Under the pieces are notes generated by a model, which did no database searches, was not told where the DNA came from, and saw nothing but the letters and a program-made list of their open reading frames with translations. A DNA stretch of 64,000 nucleotides from Sweltsa coloradensis (lineage: Eukaryota > Arthropoda > Insecta > Plecoptera > Chloroperlidae): assembly GCA_024449915.1 (NCBI GenBank), contig JAMZAV010000152.1:124001-188000 (forward strand), written 5' to 3'. The first letter of the stretch is position 1. Each line of letters begins with the position of its first letter. This document shows positions 10,036 to 22,000 of this stretch, piece after piece. Position numbers and translations under genes: made by a program.

Positions 10036-13000
10036 TTCTGTCTGTCGTCTGTCTGTCTGTCTGTCTGTCAGTCTGTCTGTCTGTCTGTTTGTCTGTGTGC
10101 ATGTGCGCGTATATATATGTAATTTTGTAAATTGTTTTTTTTATTTCTTTGTTTATTTATTTACTTATCTATCTGCAGTATTTATTTATTAATTGTTGCT
10201 TTATATTGGTAAGATGATGTTCAATCAATAGTTCATGAGAATATCTTTGACATGGAATAATTTGCGACGATACGATAATATAATCAATGCATTTATCTTT
10301 AAACTGACCTAGTTTGACCTATATCGTCAATTGCCCCAGTAAATTATCTATTAGATTTCGTTTTTACTAAAGTCAGTTCGTTTCTTCTAGTCTTCAATGC
10401 TAAATGGAAGAATTTCAACTTAAACTCTACGAATGGAGACATAACTTAAGCTAAAGAGATCATGTCCAACCTACACTGACCAACCCTTTCCATAATGGGA
10501 AATAGCCTACACTTTTCCCCTAAATAATAAACTAATGGAATTTCCATTTGCATGCACTGAGCATGCCGACGCAGTTCGCACCGAAACGTCTCTGCGACGT
10601 CAGTTGCATGAGTGCTCTGACGAGCAATTTCAATCCTCAATGGAACACGATGTCAAAAACCGATCAAACTTGGGGCAAATCACGCACCTCAAGGGCCGCC
10701 CAATTGCACTTACTCTATTGCACCGTCCTTCTATCATAAACGACACATTTTCAGGATTTGTGTCTAATTATATGGAAATAATCAAGAAATTACGAAATTT
10801 TCACAGTGGGTTATCGAACTCTGGTCTCACCCTTTAAGCTACAGAGACTGTAAACTTAACAACTTCTGAATTTTTGGTGCGTTATAGATCGGAAGATAAT
10901 GGATCTGTCTCACTCTAAATTGAGGTTATTTGGGAGCATCCTCAAAAAGCCAAAAATTCGATATTTGCTTCAGAAAACAAGAAAATTTCGAAAATACCCC
11001 CAACTTCCAAACTCAGCATCATCACCTGCACCAACCAGGGGTGAAACAAGGTCCTTTGCGCCTGGGTCACCATCACGGTCACCCACACCATCATGATCAC
11101 CCACACCAACATGGTTACACGGGCATTAGGGTCGTCGAGGGTCACATGCACCTGGGTCATCGTTACGGTCACACGCACATTGGCCCTCGTCCTGGTCACA
11201 CGCACGACGGCCTGGGATATATGAGGCACGACCACAGACACGGGAGAAGGCACGGACGCCACGGACATGCGAGGAACAACCCAGGAGACCCGCGGTTCCC
11301 TGTACGTATGTATGCATGTGCACGCGAGGCATAGACACTCTTTGGGATTCTGAGCTCCTGATACTAAACCCTGTACGTATGTATGCATGTGCACGCGAGC
11401 CATATACACTCTTTGGGATTTGATCTCCTGATACTATATGGTCACTATCATGCCAGAAACAATCAGTGATTCCCTGTACGTATGCATGCATGGGCACGCA
11501 CGTCTACATCCACATTCTTTGGGGTTGATTTGTATAATATGTAAATGATTTGTGTGTGGCTATTCGAGAAGACGAGTGGTGATAGATGAGGATGAAGTTT
11601 TATTAGAATGGAGGAGGGGAAACCCGGTATCGGCACGTAGCCTACTCCTTTCGAAAAAGTACCAAGGGGACCAACGGCTTTACGTCCCATCCGAAAGACG
11701 GTGTATAACCTTGACAGAAATATAGGTTCCTCTACTAACCCGGACTGCCGAGCAGACGTCGAGGAGAACGAAGCCGTCACACTAGCTTTCGAGACCTCGT
11801 CTACTCTAGCCAGCGGTATACGTGTGTTTCAGGGCAGAGCGTTCACCCACTCTCCCCTGACCACGCCCGAGGTTGCTTAACTTCGGTGTTCGAGTGGGAA
11901 CCGGCTAAGCGACCGCGGCTAAACCGCTGACTTACATTCCTTGGGGTTCTGATCTTTTTGTAGAATATATTGCCAGATACAGGCCAGGAACAACCCCTGA
12001 TTACTTTTACATATGTGCACGCAAAGCACCCATACTTATGTGCACGCAAATCACCCATACTCCTTCGGGTTCTGATCCCCTGGTATTGATATCGCAAGAA
12101 CAGAATCCTTTTACGGGAATGCCCGTTGCATGCATACAGTTTTACCCTGTGTTACCCTCTTCATGAGACTGACAGGTTGGGGGAGAGTGTAGGTAGGGGT
12201 GATTTTGAAGGGAATGTATGTGGGCAGTTTAAAGAGGACTCAAACCAGCATTCGCCCTAACGACTAAAGAAAACCGCGTAACAACTTTCAGTCAGGATTG
12301 TCAGTGGCGAAACTTGTTTCGTAACATCCGGAATCAAAGTCTCAAGTGTTTTACATGAGCTACCTCTGTCGGTGGACATGCTAGGAACACCCCCCCGGTG
12401 CCTTGTAAGAACGCATGCATAACATTGAACCTCCTTGGCTTTCTGATCTCCTGCTTTAATACCAATCTTTTGTTGCTTTCTAGGGTGACCAGAATACTTG
12501 CTTATTGGTGTAAAACGACATTCCCTATTTTAATTGCCATTTAAACACTTGCCACAAATTATGTGTAGGCCTACAATCCTAGTATACTTTGCCATTATTG
12601 ACCTTTCTTGCTTTACCCATCCATACAATGCCTTTTTTGAACAAAATATGGGGTTTAAAGTTTACTGACGAGATGGATATTAGTGAATGATAACAATTGT
12701 CGTAAAAGTTTGTTCCGGCTGGGGATAGAACCCATAATCTCCGGCTCGAACCGATGATAAAAGCCCGATGTTCTGGGTTCGATCCCCAGTCGAGAAAACT
12801 TTTACGACAATTGCTATCATTCACTAATAAATCCTCAAAACGGGCTTATGCTTAGAAACCTAGTATTCGAGATAAATATCATTACTAATGTACTAATGTG
12901 GTTTAACATAAACATTGTATATGGAAGTGTTTGAAATAAGCGGTCATGATTCTACATGATCTACGTGCCTTTAATTTTTTTTTTACGGAATGTCTAATTT

Positions 13001-16000
13001 AATGAGTACGATAATTAAGATGCAATCCACTTGTGCGAGCGAGCGTGCACAGGAAATGTGTACTTGTCAATTCAGTATGATCCATAGATCGAATTTCCTG
13101 CGACGTAGAATGGATTTTTAAGCGACGCCCTTACGTTTCTTTCTATTCACGTTAACTGAAAGTCGAAAAGCTATCTCCAAAATTGCTGTAATTCATGACC
13201 CATATCAAAGTGGTATGTCCAAAAAAACAATTTTGATTCTTGAATTTGAAAATTGGAACAAAATAGTCATTAAGGAGTGGAGAAAGGTAAAAGGTATAAA
13301 ATGTGCTGCCCCAAAGATGGAGTTTGTCTCAAAAGATAACACAGTGTTATCCGCAGGCACGAAGAGCTCCGCACGTACCAGAAGTCGTACGCAAAGTGGG
13401 GTCGGGAATACGCCAAGCTGAAGAAGCCGTACGTTTGCAGACATGAAGTGACAAATGACCTTCCGCCTCTGATTGGACCTTGCTTTATAAACATCACACT
13501 CATAGGTGTTGTCTACATGAATGTGTCAGAGGTAAGCAAGGGACGAAGCAAAGCAGATGAAGAATCGAGTGTACAGAAGATTGATTTGTATTGTTTAACG
13601 ACTCATAAATAAATAAATCACACTCAGTCACATAACTGATTTTCATTGGGTAACAGTAAACCAAAAGTGACTAAGCCAACCCTGTAGGCCCCGACGCAAT
13701 CGACGAGTGAGCGATATTCAACCAAAGATCGATATTTTTTAATAGGAAATATAGCAATCAGTGGTATGGACAGTGCGAACACCCGCGAATCAACACCAGA
13801 ATCAACAAGGCCGATTCGGAACAACTTTAAATTTATTATGTGCCTCGTTGCTAGGACGGCTCAAAAGTCACCGTTTACAAATTCCTAAGACAAGAACTGA
13901 TGGACTTAAGTCCAAATATTAATGCACTAAGGCTATTCGAGACAATGCAGGGTGATAGATGAAGATGAAGGGTGAATAGAAGGGAGGAGGGGAAACCCGG
14001 TACCGGCACGTAGACTCCTTCTTTCTAAAAGTACCAAGGGCACCAACGGCTTAACGTCCCATTCGAAAGGATGGTGTAACTTTGACAGTCATATAGGTTC
14101 CTCCACTAACCTGGACTGCCGAGCAGACGTCGAGGAGAACGAAGCCGTTACACTAGCTCTCGAACCCTCCATCTGCTCTAACCAGCGGTATACGTGGGTT
14201 TCAGGGCTGAGAGTTCACCCACTCTACCCCTGAGAGTGTACAAAAGAAGATAAATATGCGATTATTGAAAATATTAAATTTTCTGCTTGGAACCGGCCAA
14301 AGGACAATATTGTTTGTCCATCTTCAGATGCTAAGCAAAAGGTATTTTGGAGCTGGGTATGGGACTGTTCGAGGGCTGATTAAGAGGACCCAATCTTTTG
14401 CATTCGCATTAACAACTGAAGAAAACCTCAGAAGAAACTTCAGTCAGGATTGCCGGTAACGGGTATTGTAACGAGACCTCAAGAAATATTAAACGTTAGG
14501 GTATGCTTGAACCATATATCTGTTGGTTGAATAATTGCCTCCATGTAAATGTGCACAACAGCTAGTAGTAAGGTGACCAGACGTACCGGTTTCACCGGTA
14601 ACGTACCGTTTTCTGAACACTTGTACCGTGTCCCGAGAGACTGGTTAAATGTCGTATTTGTACTGGTTTGCAATTTTGGAGAGGAAATGTCCCTGTATTC
14701 AGTCAACTGTACCACGTGGAAAGATAATGTTTTCACGTGAAAAAAATACTCTCCTCGGATAAATACTAACAGTTATAACATTGAAATAGTTCTTCCACTT
14801 CCAAGAAGATAATTAATTTTCTCTAGGGGTGTGCTAGTATTATTCAATGATTTTGGTGCAGGTGCCGGGTCGCGCTCGAGAGTGAAAACGTAAATATCGT
14901 CATCTATTCTTGGCGCTACCTTACCAACCCTGAATATGCACAATACTAATCTCAGTCTCTGATACAAATTTGTGTTCTCTTTGGAAGTTCTGAACTTTTT
15001 TTACACTAAAATAATAAAAATATGTCACAATAATGTTTGAATCAACATTTTCATGTAATACCACTTATACTACCGAATTATGTCATAGCCTAGCCCTAAT
15101 AACATTTTTGCTTGATCATTAAAATGATCTAGAGAGAGATATGAATTTTTAAATCAATTAGATGTTACTCTTTCACTTTTGGAGCCAACTTATAGACATC
15201 AATAAATAAAACTAATATTGAACATTTAAAAAAAATGGTCAAAGAGTAACAGTGAAATTTAAAAAAGGACTAAGTACTCGGACTCGATACTAGACTAGAG
15301 TTATTTAAAGACTCTGACTCGACTCCAATTAAAAAATCAGGACTTGCACACCCCTCAATTTTCTCAATCATTATTTGCATTGATTTTGTTTAAAGATAAT
15401 GAAAAATCAAAATGTAATAATCATGCAACTGAACTACGTTTTTGATTTATTACATACCGACACTAATTATTTCGTTGTGAAGACAAAATGTAGGTATTAA
15501 AAGTTATAACATGCATAAATTCGATGCATTTTAAATTATCTTTGTTATTATTGATTAGAATTTCATTAGAATGATGCCCACATCAATACATTACACGCAT
15601 TATTTTCTGCCGAGTGCTTGTATTTTTTTGTACAATCACTTTTTAAGCCACTAGATAAAGATTTTATGATTACAAAAATGTACACATTAAAACCATTTTT
15701 AATTCATATTTTCATGTCAGAAAGCCGTTTTCTGGGTTTGACCAAATATATCTCGAAATAAAATTTGCCTCCAGCGGGTGGGGCTCTGCCCAGACCCCGA
15801 AATGGTCCGGGAATACAAATACAATTATTCTAACACTTTAGTTGTCCCGGTTTGTAACTTTCAAAATATGGTCACCTTAGCTAGTAGCTACATCGTGTTT
15901 ACAGTTTTTAATGTGGAGCTACACAAAAGTTGCACGAAGGAAAAACAAAAAACGATAGTATCAACACCACATGACATGCACCCTTGCACATTTTCGCAAA

Positions 16001-19000
16001 TAATGATTTGCAACTATCTAAGTAGATCTCAATAATTACCTGCATCGAAGACGAATTATGGAACCAGCGCACAAAAGATTGATTGATTGATTGATTGAGA
16101 TCCTAATTAAGACGGGATTGAGGCAAATAAAGTCGTATCTTTCATCAAAGAGACAAAACTATCGAGAAAATTGTGCCCAAAAGAATAATATTTTTCTCGA
16201 AAATTAAGACAGAATTAATAAAAAGATGTCGGAAATTAATAATGACACTATCATTAAATCAAACCCATGAGGTCAAAAGAAATACGCAATAATGAGAACG
16301 AAAGATTAACTAGGAAGGGACTGAAGGTCTCCAATCCGGACGTCAAAATACGAGAAATATACAGAAGCAAACGATATTAATTTTGTTTACTGACAGATTT
16401 TGGTAGGTTCCCTATCTGAAACTGAATAGTTTTTAAACAGTAAATACTTTACTGTACGATTGGCTAAAGAGTCGCTTTTTGAGAAAGCGAAAATGATGAA
16501 ATCTAACACGCCATAAATAAATTGACGAAGGCTTAATTCGTAGAAATAATATTCATAATGAATGAACAGAAATAGCATAGCAATGATAATATTATGAAGA
16601 AAGCCTTGGCAAAGGTTGACGCTGAAGATATATATCTAAAGTTATCTCCAGAGGTCAAAGGTCAAACTTAAACCTCGTACACGATACAAAACGCTTTATG
16701 CTGACTAGTTATTGCTTTAAAAAAATATGTACAAATTAAACCAGTTATTATACATTGATTGGTTCAATTATATTGATGAAAGAAATTTGTATTGGATTAA
16801 ATGAATGTTGCATTGGTTGGTTGATTGTCGTTGCTTAAAACCGAGTTAACATATTAGTACATAATATCATATAAAAATAAATAAATAAAATAAATTGTAT
16901 TTAGAGTCTACCCACTCAGTTATATAACTGATTTTCAGTGGGGGAGGGACAGTAAATCAAAGTGACCAAGCCAACCCTGTAGGCTCCGACGCAATCGACG
17001 GGTGAGCGATAACCAACTAAAGATCGATATTTTTAATAGGAAATATAGCAATCAGTGGTGTATGGACAGTGCGAACACCCGCGGATCAACGCCAGAATCA
17101 ACTCACCGATTCAGAACAACTCTGAATTTATTATGTGCTTCGTTGCTAGGACGGCTCCAAAGTCACCGTTTACAATCTCCTAAGACAAGAACTGTTGGAC
17201 TTAAGTTCATATCAGAAGTTAAAAAAACTTCTGCCTATAGTGGGACTCGAACCCTGGACCTTCTGCATTGGAAGCAGAGACGCTAACCACAAGACCAACG
17301 AGTTGTTTCTAATGCTTGTATACATGTGCTTACGAATCACTCAGGAACCGTTTTTAATCGAGAATTTGTTTATATTTACATAATTATTTTTGAGACCATA
17401 CAACAGTATATTTGGACATACAAATCATAAATGAAGATTGTCATCACGATTTTTTATTAAGTACAATAAAATCAAATCGGTCGAAGAAAAAACGCAGAAA
17501 AAGTTTAAATGCAACACATCTCCATCCATACGTTGCCCATTGGCAATGATGTGACATTTATTCGCTTGTGAAGTTATCTAACAAGGAAGTGAATTTCGAG
17601 AAATTTAAAACCGCACGGAATTACACTTTTGTTGTCATGATATCCTACTCATATGTGTCCTGAATAACAATAGTGGGCTGTACTTTGACTGTTGGCTAAT
17701 CTCGAGAAAACCAGGCTTTGACGCAGAACGCAGATGTAAAGTCAGGATCACTTAGAAGCTTTATCATTAATTTTGTCCTATCGGTTGTGGAAGGCACATT
17801 TTCCAAATAATGCTCACTTTCTTATTAACTGACCGTAAATATGACACCAAACTGTTAATTTGTATAGTAACTTCCCAATTCTGTGTAAGAGACAATTATT
17901 TAAAATTTGTTAATCGGCTTTGTTAGAGACACGCGCTCATCTTTTGTTAACAGCCTCCCAAAAATGCAGAGTTTGAGGATGAAAATTAAAGGTCAAAAAG
18001 CGGTTCGTTCTGACAGTTCTATATGTGAAATAAGCTGGATTTGACAATCGAGCGGTTTTTAAAAGGGCATTTAACACTGTTAAAAAAGTTGGTCCGAGCA
18101 TTGCAAACAGTCTTAAATAGAGAAATTGCCGACACTTACTTGTTTGTAGAGGTCATAGCTGACGAGATGACAGCTTGTGTGACGAGGTATATGTCAGCAC
18201 ATTGCAAAACAAACAGAATGAAAGTAAAGATACTATGGCCAGGAAGGAGAAGAATAAAAAATAATGTAGATAGAATAGAATGGAATTGGAAATTCCAGGA
18301 AGGAGACCAAGGGGCAGACCACGACAACAATAGCAGAATAGTGTGGAAAAAGATGTTGAACAGCGAAGAGGAGACTGGAATGTGGTGGCAGGACAGAAGA
18401 AGATGGAGGGGCCTATCTATATCTTTAACGCCGACCCAACGCAGAGTTGGACGTGGCAACAGATAATGATGATATGAACGAAGAGAAAACCAATGCATGT
18501 TGTTACTGTTGTAGCTGCCGAGAGTCGAACGATCCTTCTGTAGTCTGACGCGTAGAACTCATCACTTGGCCAGGAGAAGAACATACACTGTACACACGTT
18601 TACACTGGAGCTATGTCGCAACTCAACTGTGTAGGTAGAATGACTAGTGAGAGGGGGTTGCGGGGTAGTCGTGTTGATAAGGACAGGTTTGAGTTGATTT
18701 AGCCGTGCGCGGTGGCGCATACGATTGGAGCGTGCGTCAGGAAAGTATGACACCAGAGACTTGGTTCGAGGCCAGCATAACACATGGGTGTTTGGAATTG
18801 TCTTACTCACTCTACCAGCGAAAGAGTTTAGCTGTCATTCCATTGCTAGAATATACAATAAAAACAACAACAACACAACAACAACAACAACAACAACAAA
18901 AAACAACAACAACGACGACGACGACGACGACAACAAAAGTAAAATTGATTGATGAATGTCAAGTATAAACACAAAAACGAATACAAACGAATTGGCGCGA

Positions 19001-22000
19001 ATGTAATGGGTTGGGGCCACACCACCGAATATCCACTGCACACAATACCCACAACACCGAAAAACAGACTATGCCACAAGACCGAATATTTTCGACAGAG
19101 GTATCCACAGCACACAATTGCGACAAGACCGAAAAAATTCGGTGTTGTGGCACTAGCAGGATGGGTCGTTCATCACAACTTTTCAAAATTGTGACGAACG
19201 ACCTATCTAGATGGGCCATAAGACCGAAACGGGTGACTACCCACAAAACGCAGAAAGAATAATAATATATTTTCTCTGATCATTCATCTTGGAATTAGTT
19301 TGTTTCTTCAAATCAATAATTAATTAATTTAAGTATCAGTATCAGTATCAGTATCAGTATCAGTATCGGTGTTGTATCAGTATCAGTATCAGTATCAGTA
19401 TCAGTATCAGTATCAGTATCAGTATCAGTATCAGTATCAGTATCAGTATCAGTATCAGTATCAGTATCAGTATCAGTATCAGTATCAGTATCAGTATCAG
19501 TATCAGTATCAGTATCAGTATCAGTATCAGTATCAGTATCAGTATCACCGGTCTTCAAGCGACCTATGCCTCCTATGTGTAGGGTATGTATGTGGATCGT
19601 CATACTCATAGGGTTCTATCCCAACCCATTTTCTTCAAAACACCTTGACAACATCTTCAGTCAGCATTGTCGATAGCAGAGATTGAAGCGTCGTTGCATT
19701 CTCTCTTCAAGTGTCTAATCAAGTATGTTGGTTATTGTGGGCTCAATCCCTCGCATCAACGACTGAAGAAAACTTTGAACATTTACTCAGGATTGCCGTT
19801 GGCGGTATCGAACCTTGGACCTTCCGAATCAGAGTCTCACACGATACTCTTGAGCTTCATCTTGTGAATCAACTCAATCAGAGAATTGAATCAATCAATC
19901 ATTATCTTACCCTACGTTCATCTTTGAAGTCGGGTAGGGGGAGGGAGGGTCCCACCACATTCTTGGACCCAAGCCGGCCAGCCATGCCTGACGCTTCCCC
20001 CAAATAGTCGTTTTCTTCCCATTCCCTTTCTTCTTACTCGGGGACCTCCACTAGGTTTTGCCATATTTCTTCCCACCACCTTTCCTGGTTAACTCTAGAA
20101 ATGGCTAATAAAATTAATACAATTGTATTAAGAGTCTACCCACTCAAGTCACATGATAGTTTTTGTGGGAAGCCTGCCCAGGGTGCAATTCATGTCCCTC
20201 TTCAGGTGTCGAACTAGGTATGTTGCGGATAGGACAATTGTGAAGGGATGTCCGAGGGCTGTTTAAGAGGACTCAATCCCTTGCATTCGCATTAACGACT
20301 GATGAAAACCTCGGAAAAAACCTTCAGTCAGGATTGCCGGTCTCGACGGGATTTGAACCCGGGACCTCCAGAATCAGAGCGCGCGCTTAACGCTCGAGCC
20401 AACACTGTCGGTACTCAGTCACATGACTGATTATGACTGATTTTCAGTGGGGAACATTACATTTTTCGCAGACCAAGTCCACCCTGTAACCCCTACATCA
20501 TCGACGAGCGAACAATGACCAACTAGAGACGGGCACTACCACCAAACAAATTGATCTAAATGTCATTGTCATCGTGTTATTTTCCAGGACAACACCTCTC
20601 TACAGTCGCGCACAGGTTGCCCCTCACAACAACCAGCTAAGCGCTTGGATTATCCTCCACGACGTTGTCTATGACGTCACCCGTCTCCTGACAGAGCACC
20701 CTGGCGGCGAGGAGGTGCTACTAACTCTAGCCGGTGGTGACGCAACGGAGGCGTTCGAGGATGTGGGACATCCGGCGAGCGCCAGGAGTATCTGTCGCGG
20801 ACTCAAAGTTGGGGAACTCATCCTGGCGGACAGGACGGAGACACAGAACAGCGTAATTTATTTTTTGTTGATATAAAAACAATCCAGGTATAACAAAATC
20901 AAACTCGACCGGGTACTTATCTTGGTCAACCGCATGTCGGACGGACACGGTCGGGCTGAATTTTGTAATTTCTGTATTGTATAAAATACTATCAATTCCA
21001 CCTCTTTCGGAATCGTCTATTCTTTTACTTTGAAAAAGTCTATGGTGTTGGCTATTTTGACGAACTAGCTTCAATTGACATTAATGGTGATGGTTGTTCT
21101 GCGAATCAGCTTGGATGTTATGTTGGTGATGGTTATTTGACGATCAGCTTGATTATAATGTTGGTGTTATTGTTTGTTGGTGATGGTTATTCTGCGAACT
21201 GCGGTGGTGGTGATGTTGGCTATATTCTGATAGATCCTCAAGACGATCGATGATTTCAGTAGTTATTGTTGGTTGTAACCTAAGGAATCTTATGCAGAAT
21301 TGTAGATAGTGATGTTTGTGGTTGTATTGGTGGTGGGTCCTTGTCTGTAGTGATAAAAGATGTTAATTTTTGTCTAGAAAAGGTTGAACCTACTGCTGAT
21401 TTCTACTTTATTTTGGTCCTGGTTTTGTTGTCCATGCTTATAAACGACAAAAATGATAATTTAGTGGATAGTGTTGAAAATTTCTCGTTGAATTGTTTAT
21501 AACCTAAAGTGTTTGTGGAGGTGATTTGTTCTTAAAATTGTAGTGAAAAATTCCAGATGTATTAAATTTGCTATGTAGTGTAATAAAATAAATATTTGGG
21601 TTGGGGGGAGGATGAGCTCCATGTTGACTGTCGTAATCTTACCTGCCGGTTAACCAGACCCCCTGATACAATTTCTTCAACCTTCTCTTCATCTGACAAC
21701 TCTTCCATACCCTGCTGCTTTTTCACCTAGTCTCTCCATGTCTTCCAATCCTCCCACCTTCTTCCCAATTCTACCTCTCCACCAAACACATGTTTTTTTC
21801 CTCTATGCTTTGTTTACTGCTTCCATCCACCCATCTCTTATTGGTATCTACTTTACTCTAATTCCCTGCTAACTTTCCAAAATCTCTTTTCTGTGTTATT
21901 TCTGTTTCCATTCTCACGCTTACATACATAATTATTCTTGGAAAATAACTATTTTCACCCTAAACCTGTTGTAACATGTTTCCTACTTGCTACAGTTCCA

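Noticed and set aside
17220..17300. Possible tRNA gene (CTGCTTCCAATGCAG arm, B box)
   Set aside because: The same sequence recurs at 5.4, 43.4, 46.1, 58.8 and 59.6 kb, always joined to the same body and tail, so it is a SINE head; the acceptor stem does not close.
19313..19611. Open frames reading DTDT, ILIL and YQYQ
   Set aside because: Direct translation of the TATCAG hexamer array.
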